A stretch of 64,000 nt of DNA from Pseudomonas sp. G2-4 (GTDB lineage: Bacteria > Pseudomonadota > Gammaproteobacteria > Pseudomonadales > Pseudomonadaceae): contig NZ_CP125957.1 of assembly GCF_030064125.1 (NCBI RefSeq), positions 6,289,001 through 6,353,000 of the forward strand. Direction: 5' to 3'. Under the pieces are notes generated by a model. It saw only the letters and a program-made list of their open reading frames with translations, was not told the origin of the DNA and ran no database searches. Below, one piece after another: positions 21,594 through 30,735 of the stretch. Within the stretch, counting starts at the first letter, position 1, and the number at the start of each line of letters is the position of its first letter. A program made the position numbers and the translations under genes.

Positions 21594-23528
21594 TCAGGTT
21601 GTTCGCTGTGGCGCCGTGGCCTTGAGGCCGGCCAGCAACAGCCGCTGGAACAACTCCTCCTTCAGCCCTTCAGGGCTGGTCAGCTGCATCCGCTCTAGAT
21701 GCCCGGCAAACTCCCATGGCTCCGGGGCGTCAAGAGCAGCTTTGCCCAGTTCCAGAATCTCGGTGAGCTTGAACTTGCTCTTGAGCCAGTTCAGCGCGCG
21801 CAGCAGGTCTCGCTCCACGTCGTCAAAATCGCAGCCCAGCGGGTACTCCGGAAACAGGTTCGGATGCCGCGCCTGGATCGCCTGCAAACGCTCCGAGGTG
21901 TTGTCGGCGAATCGCGGATCAAGACGAAAATCCTTCGGCAACTTACCGGCTTTTTGCGCCTGCTCGATCAGCCCCGGCTGGAAGCGTGAATCGCTGATGT
22001 TCAGCAGCGCCTCGATCACCGCGGCATCGGTCTTGCCCCGCAGGTCGGCGATGCCGTACTCGGTCACCACGATGTCCCGCAGGTGCCGGGGAATCGTGCA
22101 ATGGCCGTACTGCCAGACGATATTCGAACTGATATCGCCGCCTGCCTCGCGCCAACTGCGCAACAGCAAGATCGAGCGCGCGCCCTCCAGCGCATGGCCC
22201 TGGGCAACGAAGTTGTACTGCCCGCCCACGCCACTGAGTACCCGTCCATCTTCCAACTGGTCAGCCACGCCAGCCCCCATCAGGGTCATGATGAAGACCG
22301 TATTGATAAAACGGGCATCGAGTCGCTGCAACCGCTTGAGTTGTTCCTGGCCGTACAGCTCGTTGATGTAACTGATGCGGGTCATGTTGAATTCGAGGCG
22401 TCGGCTCTGCGGCAGCTCGCGCAGGCGCTCGTAAAAACTGCGTGGGCCGAGGAAAAAACCACCATGTACGCAGATGCCGTCGGGTTGCGCCGCCTCGTCG
22501 AGGGTTCCAGCGTTGGCCTGCTCCTGGGTCGGAACATCGGGGTAGACCTTGCGCCGGATGATCCCGGCATCCGCCAGCACCAGCAGGCCGTTGACGAACA
22601 TCTCACTGCAACCGTACAGCCCTTTGGCAAACGGCTCGACGCCACCCTCGCGCTCGATCAATTGCGCCCACTGGCTGAGGTTCAGGTCCGCCAACAAGGC
22701 CTGGTAGCCGGCGTTATCCGCCTGGCGCGCGAGCAGCGCCGCCGTCAACGCGTCGCCCATGGCACCGATACCGATCTGCAGCGTCCCGCCATCACGCACC
22801 AGGGTACTGGCGTGCAGGCCGATCAGATGATCCTGGAACCCCACCGGCATGTTCGGCGTGGAAAACAGTGTGTGGCTGTCCTTCTCGTCGATCAACAAGT
22901 CAAAACCGTCGATGCCAATCTCCGCGTCCCCCGGCATGTAGGGCAAATCACTGTGAACCTGGCCCACCATCAGGATGGTCTCCCCGGCCGCACGCCGCTT
23001 GGCGATCATCGGCAGCAGGTCGAGGGTGATGTCCGGGTTGCAGCTCAGGCTCAGGCGATCCGGGTGTTCGGGGTCGCTCGCCACCAATTGCGCCACCAGG
23101 TTCAAGCCGGCCGCGTTGATGTCCCGGGCGGCGTGGCTGTAGTTGCTGCTGACATAGCTCTGCTGGGCCGATGCACTGTGCAGCAGACTGCCAGGCTGCA
23201 TGAAGAACTGCTCGACCCGTATGTTGGCCGGCAGGCTGTCCTGATGCAGGTCGGTAAGGTAATCGAGTTCGGGATAGTCGCCGAAAACCCGTTCAACAAA
23301 GGGTTCGAGGAAGCGCTTCTGCAAACCATCGCCCAGCTTCGGCCGGCCCAGGCTCAGCGCCGTGTAAATGGTCAGTTGGCGTTCAGGCAATTGCGCGATG
23401 CGCCGGTACAGCGCGTTGGCAAACAAATTGGGTTTGCCCAACCCCAGGGGCATGCCGAGGTGAATATGCGCAGGCAGGCGCTCGAGCACCTCGTCCACCG
23501 CCTGTTCGATTGAACACAACTGCACCAT
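21594..23528 (-). CDS. Acetyl-CoA hydrolase/transferase family protein
   Basis: A 644-residue member of the acetyl-CoA hydrolase/CoA-transferase family. The C-terminal CoA-transferase domain holds VVTEYGIADLRGKTD and a glycine-rich VLSGVGGQYNFV segment; the N-terminal part keeps LPAHIHLGMPLGLGKPN. It is longer than the usual 430-500 residues because of a C-terminal extension of about 100 residues (NWLKSKFKLTEILELGKAAL). The acyl-CoA substrate cannot be told. GGAGG sits before the ATG. It is a single gene, separated from cytochrome c5 by a terminator. Confidence 0.85.
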   Translation of the reverse strand: MVQLCSIEQAVDEVLERLPAHIHLGMPLGLGKPNLFANALYRRIAQLPERQLTIYTALSLGRPKLGDGLQKRFLEPFVERVFGDYPELDYLTDLHQDSLPANIRVEQFFMQPGSLLHSASAQQSYVSSNYSHAARDINAAGLNLVAQLVASDPEHPDRLSLSCNPDITLDLLPMIAKRRAAGETILMVGQVHSDLPYMPGDAEIGIDGFDLLIDEKDSHTLFSTPNMPVGFQDHLIGLHASTLVRDGGTLQIGIGAMGDALTAALLARQADNAGYQALLADLNLSQWAQLIEREGGVEPFAKGLYGCSEMFVNGLLVLADAGIIRRKVYPDVPTQEQANAGTLDEAAQPDGICVHGGFFLGPRSFYERLRELPQSRRLEFNMTRISYINELYGQEQLKRLQRLDARFINTVFIMTLMGAGVADQLEDGRVLSGVGGQYNFVAQGHALEGARSILLLRSWREAGGDISSNIVWQYGHCTIPRHLRDIVVTEYGIADLRGKTDAAVIEALLNISDSRFQPGLIEQAQKAGKLPKDFRLDPRFADNTSERLQAIQARHPNLFPEYPLGCDFDDVERDLLRALNWLKSKFKLTEILELGKAALDAPEPWEFAGHLERMQLTSPEGLKEELFQRLLLAGLKATAPQRTT

Positions 23529-23617
23529 CCGACCCTCCAGGGCATTCCATGAATGTGGGTTGGACCGAGCTTGCCGGGAGTTGGTTGCGCTGAACAGTCC
23601 TGAAAAACCCCAGGCGC

Positions 23618-23645
23618 AAAAAAGCCGCTCGTAAGCGGCTTTTTT
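23618..23645 (-). terminator. Terminator of cycB
   Basis: A 12-bp stem AAAAAAGCCGCT / AGCGGCTTTTTT with loop CGTA, directly after the cytochrome c5 stop. Confidence 0.9.
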
Positions 23646-23663
23646 GTGAAAGATGCTGGCCTA

Positions 23664-24086
23664 TTACAGACCGGACATCTCTTTGATGGCGGCCTTGAGG
23701 TCGTCATCCGAGCAATCGGCGCAGGTGCCTTTAGGTGGCATGGCGTTGACGCCGGTAATGGCCTTGGCCAGGATACCGTCGAGGCCGCCCTGGTGATCGG
23801 CGCGTTCTTTCCAGGCAGCCTTGTCACCGATTTTCGGCGCGCCCAGCAGGCCGGTGCCGTGGCAAGCATTGCAATGTTTGGCAATGACATCTTTCGGCGT
23901 CTTGGCCGCACCGCCGCCAGCCGAGGCCACGACTTCCATGCCTTTGCATTCCTTCCCCTGAACGCAGACCTGGCCGACGGGTTCTAGGCGCTTGGCGATT
24001 TCGTCGTTGGGCGCTGCTTGGGCGCTCGCAGCCCATAGGGCCAATACGGTTGCTGGTGCAGCCAGCATTTTCATAATTAGGTTCAC
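23664..24086 (-). CDS. cycB: Cytochrome c5
   Basis: A periplasmic mono-heme cytochrome of 140 residues. It has a Sec signal peptide (to about ASAQA), one heme site CNACH with an axial methionine in NAMPPKGTC, and two extra cysteine pairs (VCVQGKEC and CADC). The CADC pair near the C-terminus is the c5 hallmark. The GTG at 24086 has GAGG 8 bp upstream, whereas the ATG at 24074 lacks a ribosome site, so GTG is preferred. It probably carries electrons to terminal oxidases or peroxidases. Confidence 0.9.
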   Translation of the reverse strand: MNLIMKMLAAPATVLALWAASAQAAPNDEIAKRLEPVGQVCVQGKECKGMEVVASAGGGAAKTPKDVIAKHCNACHGTGLLGAPKIGDKAAWKERADHQGGLDGILAKAITGVNAMPPKGTCADCSDDDLKAAIKEMSGL

Positions 24087-24256
24087 GCGTACACCCTCAA
24101 TGGTGGCTAGTCACGCCTGCGGCCACGGTTTGCAGGCGGGCGCAAGTATAGCGGTAAGCCCGTCACACTGAAACAACCCCAAAGTCGCAAGGGTCTTGTT
24201 TGCAATGACAGCTCATTCCTTGGGCGCCTTTGCCGTAAGGCTCGACGCCTCGTTTT

Positions 24257-24805
24257 CTAGAAATTGGCCGGTGTAGCTGCGCTGATCAGTCGCGCCGGCA
24301 CATCGAACGGATTACGGAAACGGTGTGGCTTGGTGCTCTCGAAATAGTAGCTGTCACCCGCTTCGAGCACGAAAGTTTCGACGCCGACCACCAGCTCCAG
24401 CCGCCCTTCCACCAAAATCCCGGTTTCCTCGCCTTCATGGGTGAGCATCTCTTCACCGGTGTCGGCGCCAGGCGGATAGATTTCGTTCAGGAAGGCGATC
24501 GCCCGGCTTGGGTGTGCCCTGCCCACCAACTTCATGGTCACGGCGCCGTCGGAGATGTCGATCAGTTCGTTGGCTTTGTAGACGATCTGAGTCGGTTTCT
24601 CCTGGAGGATTTCTTCGGAGAAAAACTCGACCATGGACATGGGAATCCCGCCAAGGACCTTACGCAGCGAGCTGATCGAGGGGCTGACGCTGTTTTTCTC
24701 GATCATCGAAATAGTGCTGTTGGTGACGCCCGCGCGCTTGGCGAGTTCGCGCTGGGAAAGGCCTTTGAGTTTACGAATGGATTGCAGTCGTTCACCGACG
24801 TCCAA
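24257..24805 (-). CDS. pauR: Polyamine catabolism regulator PauR (HTH-cupin)
   Basis: A 182-residue repressor with an N-terminal XRE helix-turn-helix (residues about 5-60: LKGLSQRELAKRAGVTNSTISMIE split across helices) and a C-terminal cupin (about 105-175: HEGEETGILVEGRLEL, DSYYFESTKPHRFRN). This is the PuuR/PauR layout; PauR senses polyamines and represses glutamylpolyamine pathway genes in P. aeruginosa. PauB-like and KauB-like pathway genes lie 4 and 10 kb away in this window, and dadX follows upstream, matching the P. aeruginosa order. Confidence 0.9.
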   Translation of the reverse strand: MDVGERLQSIRKLKGLSQRELAKRAGVTNSTISMIEKNSVSPSISSLRKVLGGIPMSMVEFFSEEILQEKPTQIVYKANELIDISDGAVTMKLVGRAHPSRAIAFLNEIYPPGADTGEEMLTHEGEETGILVEGRLELVVGVETFVLEAGDSYYFESTKPHRFRNPFDVPARLISAATPANF

Positions 24806-24933
24806 TGCTGGAGCCTCCAGGGAATCAGGTTGTGTGGAAAGTGACCGTTATCATGGCGACAGCGTTCAGTATTTACAACACTTTGCCCCGAATCCTGTGC
24901 GGTGAAGCGACTTTCGGTAGGTTGCGCGTGGTG

Positions 24934-26007
24934 TCAGTGCCCGGAATAGAGCCGTGGCACCCGCCGCAGGTTGCAGAAAATCTGATAAGGAATTGTGTCG
25001 GCAGCCTTCGCGACGTCGCTGGCGAGGATGTTCTTGCCCCACAACTCCACGGTCGAACCGAGCCCGGCCTGGGGGATATGGGTCAGGTCGACGCACAGCA
25101 TGTCCATCGACACCCGCCCGACCAACTGGCTGCGCTGCCCCTCCACGTGTACCGGCGTGCCGTTCGGCGCCTGGCGCGGATAGCCGTCGGCATACCCCAT
25201 GGCGACCACCCCGACCCGGCTCGGTTGCTCGGTCACAAAGCGAGCTCCGTAGCCCACCGGCTCGCCGGCGGGCAATTCACGCACGCAGATGATCTTTGAT
25301 TCCAGGGTCATCACCGGTTGCAGGCGCGAGGCGATGGCATTGGGTTCATCAAAGGGTGTCGCGCCGTAGAGCATGATGCCTGGTCGGACCCAGTCGCTCG
25401 GCATCTGCGGCCAACCCAGCACGGCCGGGGAATTGCGCAGGCTGATCTCCGCTGCCAGCCCCTGGCGAGCCGCCTCGAAAACAGCCAGTTGTTGCGTGCT
25501 GCAGGGGTCGTGCAGTTCATCGGCGCGGGCGAAGTGGCTCATCAGCACAATCTTCGCCACTTTGCCGCTGGCCAGCAGTCGACGATAAGCGGCCTGATAA
25601 TCCGTCGGATGCAACCCGACCCGGTGCATGCCCGAATCGAGCTTGAGCCAGACCGTGATGGGTTTGCTCAGGCTCGCGCTTTCAATCGCCTCAAGCTGCC
25701 ATAACGAATGCACCACGCACCAGAAATCATGCTCGACGATCAACCGCAGCTCATCGGCCTCGAAGAAGCCTTCCAGCAACAGGACCGGTCCACGAATCCC
25801 GCCGGCCCGAAGCTCCAAGGCCTCTTCGATACACGCTACGGCGAACCCGTCGGCCGTGTCCTGTAACGCCTCGGCGCAGCGCACCGCGCCGTGCCCATAG
25901 GCATCGGCCTTGACCACCGCAAGGGCCTTGGCCCCTGTGACATCACGGGCCAATTGGTAGTTGTGACGCAGGGCTTGAAGGTCGATCAGGGCACGGGCAG
26001 GACGCAT
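24934..26007 (-). CDS. dadX: Catabolic alanine racemase DadX
   Basis: A PLP-dependent racemase of 357 residues that turns L-alanine to D-alanine for oxidation by DadA. The PLP lysine is K33 in [10 protein letters not shown]; the second catalytic tyrosine lies in VGYGARF, and [11 protein letters not shown] is conserved. It is third in the dadA-ridA-dadX run, with 97 bp after the ridA gene. The context with dadA and lrp argues for DadX rather than the biosynthetic Alr. Confidence 0.95.
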   Translation of the reverse strand: MRPARALIDLQALRHNYQLARDVTGAKALAVVKADAYGHGAVRCAEALQDTADGFAVACIEEALELRAGGIRGPVLLLEGFFEADELRLIVEHDFWCVVHSLWQLEAIESASLSKPITVWLKLDSGMHRVGLHPTDYQAAYRRLLASGKVAKIVLMSHFARADELHDPCSTQQLAVFEAARQGLAAEISLRNSPAVLGWPQMPSDWVRPGIMLYGATPFDEPNAIASRLQPVMTLESKIICVRELPAGEPVGYGARFVTEQPSRVGVVAMGYADGYPRQAPNGTPVHVEGQRSQLVGRVSMDMLCVDLTHIPQAGLGSTVELWGKNILASDVAKAADTIPYQIFCNLRRVPRLYSGH

Positions 26008-26104
26008 GGCGGCAGACTTCTAGGCGGTCAACGGATAAAAAACCGACGCTGGCTGATGGTCTTGACCACCAACAGCGCCGGGAAAGGGATCGTTTTGCCA
26101 GGTA

Positions 26105-26458
26105 TTAAGGCAGCGCGGCCACAACGGACAGCTCCACCAGAATCTCCGGTTCGCATAACTTGGCTTGCACCGTGGCACGGGCCGGGGCGACGCCTTTGGG
26201 CAGCCACTGGTCCCAGACCGAATTCATGCCCTCGAAATGGGCCTCAATGTCTTTCAGGTAAATTGTCACCGACAGCAGACGGTTCTTGTCGGTCCCGGCC
26301 AGGTCCAGCAAACGCTCGATACTGGCCAGGGTTTCACGGGTCTGCTGCTCGATACCGGCGCTCATGTCGTCGCCGACCTGCCCCGCCAGGTAAACGGTGC
26401 CGTTGTGCACGACAACCTGGCTCATGCGGTCATTGGTGAGCTGGCGCTGGATTGACAT
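26105..26458 (-). CDS. RidA-family protein within the dad operon
   Basis: A 117-residue Rid-family protein, a trimeric deaminase acting on reactive imine/enamine intermediates such as those from amino acid oxidation. It keeps [11 protein letters not shown] near the N-terminus and the conserved arginine in [11 protein letters not shown] use the ATG at 26458, which overlaps the dadA end by 29 bp; a longer frame starts at 26488. Placement right after dadA, whose product forms 2-iminopropanoate from D-alanine, suggests that imine is its substrate (inference). Confidence 0.9.
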   Translation of the reverse strand: MSIQRQLTNDRMSQVVVHNGTVYLAGQVGDDMSAGIEQQTRETLASIERLLDLAGTDKNRLLSVTIYLKDIEAHFEGMNSVWDQWLPKGVAPARATVQAKLCEPEILVELSVVAALP

Positions 26459-27734
26459 GTTCTGCAGACTCCTGGTGTTTACTGCCATAACGGGAAATAT
26501 CGAGGCCTTCGGCGCTGATCTGCGGCGTTTTCTTCGCCATCAGGTCCGCCAGCAAGCGACCGGAACCACAGGCCATGGTCCATCCGAGGGTGCCGTGGCC
26601 GGTGTTCAGGAATAGATTCTTGAAAGGTGTAGCCCCTACGATCGGCGTGCCGTCCGGGGTGGTCGGGCGCAAGCCGGTCCAGAAACTGGCTTCGGCCAGA
26701 TTGCCCCCCTGAGGATAAAGGTCGTTGACGATCATCTCCAGGGTTTCGCGCCGACGTGGATTGAGAGACAGGTCAAAACCAGCAATTTCCGCCATCCCGC
26801 CCACGCGAATGCGGTTGTCGAACCGAGTGATCGCAACCTTGTAGGTTTCGTCGAGAATGGTCGAGGTCGGCGCCATCGCCGGGTTGGTAATCGGCACGGT
26901 CAGGGAATAGCCCTTGAGTGGATAAACCGGGGCGCGGATCCCAAGGGGCTTGAGCAACTGCGGTGAATAACTGCCCAAGGCCAGGACGTAGCGGTCGGCG
27001 GTTTCCAGCTTGCCGTCGATCCAGACGCCATTGATACGGTCGCCTGCGTAGTCCAGGCGCTGGATATCCTGGCCGAAGCGGAACTGCACCCCGAGCTTCA
27101 CGGCCATTTCCGCCAGACGCGTGGTAAACATCTGACAATCACCGGTCTGGTCGTTGGGCAGGCGCAGAGCACCGGCCAGAATGTCGGTGACATTGGCAAG
27201 GGCCGGTTCGACCCGGGCAATGCCTGCGCGGTCGAGCACTTCGAACGGCACACCGGACTCTTTCAACACCGAGATATCCTTTGCCGCGCCATCAAGCTGT
27301 GCCTGGGTGCGGAACAGTTGGGTAGTCCCCAGACTGCGGCCTTCGTAGGCGATGCCGGTTTCAGCGCGCAGCTCGTCGAGGCAATCGCGGCTGTATTCAG
27401 ACAGGCGGACCATGCGCTCCTTGTTGATGGCATAGCGGCTGGCGGTGCAGTTGCGCAGCATTTGCGCCATCCACAGGTACTGGTCGATGTCGGCGGTGGC
27501 CTTGATTGCCAGCGGCGCGTGACGTTGCAACAGCCACTTGATCGCTTTGAGCGGCACACCCGGCGCGGCCCACGGCGACGCGTAGCCCGGCGACACCTGG
27601 CCGGCGTTGGCGAAGCTGGTTTCCATGGCCGGCGCCGGTTGGCGGTCGACCACAACGACTTCAAACCCGGCTCGGGCCAGATAGTAAGCACTGACCGTAC
27701 CGATGACGCCGCTACCCAAGACCAGAACGCGCAT
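26430..27734 (-). CDS. dadA: D-amino acid dehydrogenase small subunit DadA
   Basis: A membrane-associated FAD enzyme of 434 residues that oxidises D-alanine and other D-amino acids to 2-oxo acids and feeds electrons to quinone. The N-terminal Rossmann motif [18 protein letters not shown] is perfect, followed by [28 protein letters not shown] split over the DAO fold. The C-terminal [16 protein letters not shown] is typical. It is divergent from lrp, with 155 bp between; Lrp/DadR activates this operon in P. aeruginosa in response to alanine. Confidence 0.96.
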   Translation of the reverse strand: MRVLVLGSGVIGTVSAYYLARAGFEVVVVDRQPAPAMETSFANAGQVSPGYASPWAAPGVPLKAIKWLLQRHAPLAIKATADIDQYLWMAQMLRNCTASRYAINKERMVRLSEYSRDCLDELRAETGIAYEGRSLGTTQLFRTQAQLDGAAKDISVLKESGVPFEVLDRAGIARVEPALANVTDILAGALRLPNDQTGDCQMFTTRLAEMAVKLGVQFRFGQDIQRLDYAGDRINGVWIDGKLETADRYVLALGSYSPQLLKPLGIRAPVYPLKGYSLTVPITNPAMAPTSTILDETYKVAITRFDNRIRVGGMAEIAGFDLSLNPRRRETLEMIVNDLYPQGGNLAEASFWTGLRPTTPDGTPIVGATPFKNLFLNTGHGTLGWTMACGSGRLLADLMAKKTPQISAEGLDISRYGSKHQESAEHVNPAPAHQ

Positions 27735-27845
27735 GTTGATGCCCTCATCGCGGATAACCGCTGACGTTTGTTATACAAAGCTTCGATGAGCGCAGTGTAA
27801 AAAAGATTAGCCAGTGCTTTTCACTATATAACTGCCTATATTTGG

Positions 27846-27857
27846 CGAGAATTCTCG
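27846..27857. promoter_or_regulatory. Perfect 12-bp palindrome in the dadA-lrp divergent gap
   Basis: CGAGAATTCTCG, 32 bp before the lrp start. AT-centred dyads of this shape resemble Lrp boxes, so autoregulation or dadA control is possible; this is inference. Confidence 0.4.
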
Positions 27858-27889
27858 GCAAAAACCCTTTTCATGGAGGCGCATCACCT

Positions 27890-28378
27890 GTGCGTACCAA
27901 TACCCAGACCAAACGCGAGCTGGATAAGATCGACCGCAACATCCTGCGCATTCTCCAGGCGGACGGGCGGATTTCCTTTACCGAGTTGGGGGAGAAGGTC
28001 GGTCTTTCCACAACGCCCTGCACCGAGCGGGTACGGCGCCTAGAGCGCGAAGGGATCATCATGGGCTACAACGCCCGGCTCAACCCGCAGCACTTGAAGG
28101 GCAGCCTGCTGGTGTTCGTCGAAATCAGCCTCGACTACAAGTCCGGCGATACTTTCGAAGAGTTCCGACGCGCCGTGCTGAAATTGCCCCACGTCTTGGA
28201 ATGCCACTTGGTGTCAGGGGATTTTGACTACCTGGTAAAGGCGCGGATTTCCGAGATGGCTTCGTACCGCAAGCTACTGGGCGACATCCTGCTCAAACTG
28301 CCCCATGTGCGCGAATCCAAGAGCTACATCGTGATGGAAGAGGTGAAGGAGAGCCTGAACCTGCCGATTCCCGATTGA
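27890..28378 (+). CDS. lrp: Leucine-responsive regulator Lrp/DadR
   Basis: A 162-residue Lrp/AsnC-family regulator. The helix-turn-helix covers about residues 12-65 (ISFTELGEKVGLSTTPCTERVRRLEREG in pieces), and the RAM effector domain about 75-155 has VLECHLVSGDFDYLVKA. I chose the GTG at 27890: GGAGG lies 10 bp upstream and VRTNTQTKRELDKIDRNIL is the family N-terminus; the frame open from 27842 would overlap the promoter region. It is divergent from dadA and ends 3 bp before the convergent YkgJ gene. Confidence 0.94.
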   Translation: MRTNTQTKRELDKIDRNILRILQADGRISFTELGEKVGLSTTPCTERVRRLEREGIIMGYNARLNPQHLKGSLLVFVEISLDYKSGDTFEEFRRAVLKLPHVLECHLVSGDFDYLVKARISEMASYRKLLGDILLKLPHVRESKSYIVMEEVKESLNLPIPD

Positions 28379-28381
28379 TCC

Positions 28382-28735
28382 CTAGACCAGGACTTGGCGA
28401 TTAGCCGCCATGTACTCATGGATCTGCTGCTCGACCCGCGGATGGATCAGTTCCACCGGCCGCCGTTCGTTGGGGCACGGCAGCGTCGCGGTGGTACCGA
28501 ACAACCGGCAGATCAGCGGCCGCTCGTCATAGACCGTGCAACCATTCGGCCCCAGGTGCACGCAATCAAGTGCCTCCATGGCTGCATCCTGCTCAGCGCG
28601 ACTTTTACGCGGCAAGCGGGCCATCTCTTCCGGTGAGGTGGTCACCGGACCACAGCAGTCATGGCAACCCGGTACACACTCGAACGAGGGAATCTGTTGG
28701 CGCAGCGTGCGGATTTTTTGACTGTTGCAGCTCAT
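28382..28735 (-). CDS. YkgJ-family cysteine cluster protein
   Basis: A 117-residue protein with the CxnCxxCC arrangement (FECVPGCHDCCG) plus cysteines in LDCVHLGPNGC and PLICRLFG, a pattern expected to bind zinc or an Fe-S centre. The family role is unknown. The start at 28735 (MSCNSQKIRTLR) is taken instead of the open frame from 28864, because it begins at the conserved region and leaves room for a divergent promoter before the PauB-like gene. Confidence 0.85.
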   Translation of the reverse strand: MSCNSQKIRTLRQQIPSFECVPGCHDCCGPVTTSPEEMARLPRKSRAEQDAAMEALDCVHLGPNGCTVYDERPLICRLFGTTATLPCPNERRPVELIHPRVEQQIHEYMAANRQVLV

Positions 28736-28881
28736 CGGGACGATTACCGAGGTGGGACAATTCGCGATTCTGCCTGAAAAGCCATATTCCAGACAGCGCC
28801 AGCCGACCGGTGTTGCCCACCCATGAAGCCACGGCTTATGCTCCGTAAAATTTCTCAAACACAATAATCAGGATTACGCAC

Positions 28882-30195
28882 ATGAACGCCCGTGTTCAGC
28901 AACCTGTTCCGAACCACGCGCACGCCGCCTCTTACTACGCCGCCAGCAGTCTGCCGCAACCAGACCATCCAGTGCTGCAAGGCGAGTTGGTGGCGGATGT
29001 CTGCGTGGTCGGCGGCGGGTTTTCCGGGCTGAATACGGCGATTGAACTGGCCGAGCGCGGCATGAGCGTGGTGCTGCTCGAAGCGCACAAGATCGGCTGG
29101 GGCGCCAGCGGCCGTAACGGTGGCCAGTTGATTCGTGGCGTCGGCCATGGCCTCGATCAGTTCACCCCGGTCATCGGTGCCGACGGCGTACGTCAGATGA
29201 AACTCATGGGGCTGGAAGCCGTGGAAATCGTCCGACAACGCGTCGAGCGTTTTCAGATCCCCTGCGACCTCACCTGGGGTTACTGCGACCTCGCCAACAA
29301 ATCCGGCGACCTGGAAGGCTTCGCGCAAGAAGCCGAAGAACTGCGCAGCCTGGGTTATCGCCATCAGACTCGGCTGCTGCAAGCCCATGAAATGCACAGC
29401 GTCGTGGGTTCGGATCGCTACGTTGGCGGCCTGATCGACATGGGTTCGGGCCATCTGCATCCGCTGAACCTGGCCTTGGGGGAAGCCGCCGCTGCGCAGC
29501 AACTGGGCGTCAGGCTGTTCGAGCAATCGGCAGTCACGCGCATCGATTATGGCCACGAAGTGCAGGTGCATACCCAACAGGGTTCTGTCCGTGCCAAGAC
29601 CTTGGTGCTGGGTTGCAACGCCTACCTCAGTGGGCTCAATCCACAGCTCAGCGGCAAAGTGCTGCCCGCCGGCAGCTACATCATCGCCACCGAACCCTTG
29701 AGCCAGACCCAGGCTCAGGCCTTACTGCCGCAGAACATGGCGGTCTGCGATCAACGGGTGGCGCTGGATTACTACCGGCTCTCGGCGGATCGACGCTTGC
29801 TGTTTGGCGGGGCCTGTCATTATTCGGGCCGCGACCCGCAAGACATCGGCGCCTACATGCGTCCGAAGATGCTCAAGGTTTTCCCGCAACTGGCGGATGT
29901 GAAGATCGATTATCAATGGGGCGGGATGATCGGCATCGGTGCCAACCGTTTGCCGCAGATCGGCCGGCTCAAGGACCAGCCCAATGTGTATTACGCCCAG
30001 GCCTACTCCGGTCATGGGGTGAATGCCACACACCTGGCCGGCAAGCTATTGGCCGAGGCCATCAGCGGGCAACAAAGCGGTGGGTTCGATCTGTTCGACC
30101 GGGTGCCGCACATGACCTTCCCCGGCGGCAAGCATTTGCGTTCGCCGCTGTTGGCGCTGGGGATGTTGTGGCATAGGTTCAAAGAGTTGGTTTAA
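28882..30195 (+). CDS. FAD-dependent gamma-glutamylpolyamine oxidoreductase (PauB-like)
   Basis: A 437-residue DAO-family flavoprotein. The FAD-binding motif is CVVGGGFSGLNTAIELA near residue 40, then VVLLEAHKIGWGASGRNGGQ, typical of PuuB/PauB, and the C-terminal YSGHGVNATHLAGKL. In the gamma-glutamylated polyamine pathway this step oxidises gamma-glutamyl-putrescine or a related compound to the aldehyde used by the KauB/PuuC dehydrogenase. By position after lrp it corresponds to PauB4 of P. aeruginosa. Immediately before its AGGA ribosome site is AATAATCA, a 7/8 match to the Hfq/Crc motif AANAANAA. Confidence 0.88.
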   Translation: MNARVQQPVPNHAHAASYYAASSLPQPDHPVLQGELVADVCVVGGGFSGLNTAIELAERGMSVVLLEAHKIGWGASGRNGGQLIRGVGHGLDQFTPVIGADGVRQMKLMGLEAVEIVRQRVERFQIPCDLTWGYCDLANKSGDLEGFAQEAEELRSLGYRHQTRLLQAHEMHSVVGSDRYVGGLIDMGSGHLHPLNLALGEAAAAQQLGVRLFEQSAVTRIDYGHEVQVHTQQGSVRAKTLVLGCNAYLSGLNPQLSGKVLPAGSYIIATEPLSQTQAQALLPQNMAVCDQRVALDYYRLSADRRLLFGGACHYSGRDPQDIGAYMRPKMLKVFPQLADVKIDYQWGGMIGIGANRLPQIGRLKDQPNVYYAQAYSGHGVNATHLAGKLLAEAISGQQSGGFDLFDRVPHMTFPGGKHLRSPLLALGMLWHRFKELV

Positions 30196-30200
30196 TCCCC

Positions 30201-30295
30201 TGTGGCGAGGGAGCTTGCTCCCGCTGGGCTGCGCAGCGGCCCTTCTTTTTTTGCGGTTGCTGCGCAACCGAGCGGGAGCAAGCTCCCTCGCCACA
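30201..30295. repeat. REP module, family B (GGGAGCAAGCTCCC) with internal hairpins
   Basis: A 95-bp module. The outer inverted repeat begins TGTGGCGAGGGAGCTTGCTC and ends with its complement. Two inner hairpins are visible: GGGCTGC/GCGGCCC (30226-30242) and GGTTGC/GCAACC (30255-30269). Confidence 0.9.
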
Positions 30296-30310
30296 GAGCT
30301 TCCTGTTGCT

Positions 30311-30556
30311 TCAAAGCCGCCAGAACGGCTTGAGCCCCTCTTCCCGCGCCAGCTCCGGGCTCAGTCCGATATCACGCAACTGTTCGGGTGTCAGCTCCAG
30401 CAAGACTTTGCGTGTATGCAGGCGATGCCAGTACAGCCCCCAGCGACCCAGGCAGGACGGCGCATTGCGCAACATCGCATCGCGCAGCTCCTTATCCCGC
30501 CCTGCCGCCAGTTCCTGACTGTGTAAAGTCAGCCGCACATCGCTCAAGCCGTTCAT
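30311..30556 (-). CDS. DUF1127 small protein
   Basis: An 81-residue protein ending in a DUF1127 segment (WHRLHTRKVLLELTPEQLRDIGLSPEL, seen as two helices). DUF1127 proteins are small and arginine-rich; some bind RNA or regulators, but the family role is open. It is divergent from the MocR-type regulator across 179 bp that carry three copies of a 9-bp element, so the MocR protein probably controls it (inference). Confidence 0.85.
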   Translation of the reverse strand: MNGLSDVRLTLHSQELAAGRDKELRDAMLRNAPSCLGRWGLYWHRLHTRKVLLELTPEQLRDIGLSPELAREEGLKPFWRL

Positions 30557-30618
30557 TTTGATCGCTCCTGTTTACTTGGGTAGCCAGAGGTTTCATGATG
30601 CGCGGACGACCAGAAGCA

Positions 30619-30701
30619 ATACAGATTCAAACAATGTGTTTTGTTTACATACAGATTTAGCTTTTCCGGGACTGAATCGTCTTTTTTTGGCTAATCTGTA
30701 T
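30619..30701. promoter_or_regulatory. Triple operator ATACAGATT between DUF1127 and MocR genes
   Basis: Exact copies of ATACAGATT at 30619-30627 and 30649-30657 (30 bp apart, same face of the helix) and an inverted copy AATCTGTAT at 30693-30701. Direct repeats plus an inverted copy near the regulator promoter are the pattern of MocR/GabR/PdxR operators. Confidence 0.7.
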
Positions 30702-30735
30702 TGGTTACCGTTGTCCATCTCATTGGGAGCACACA

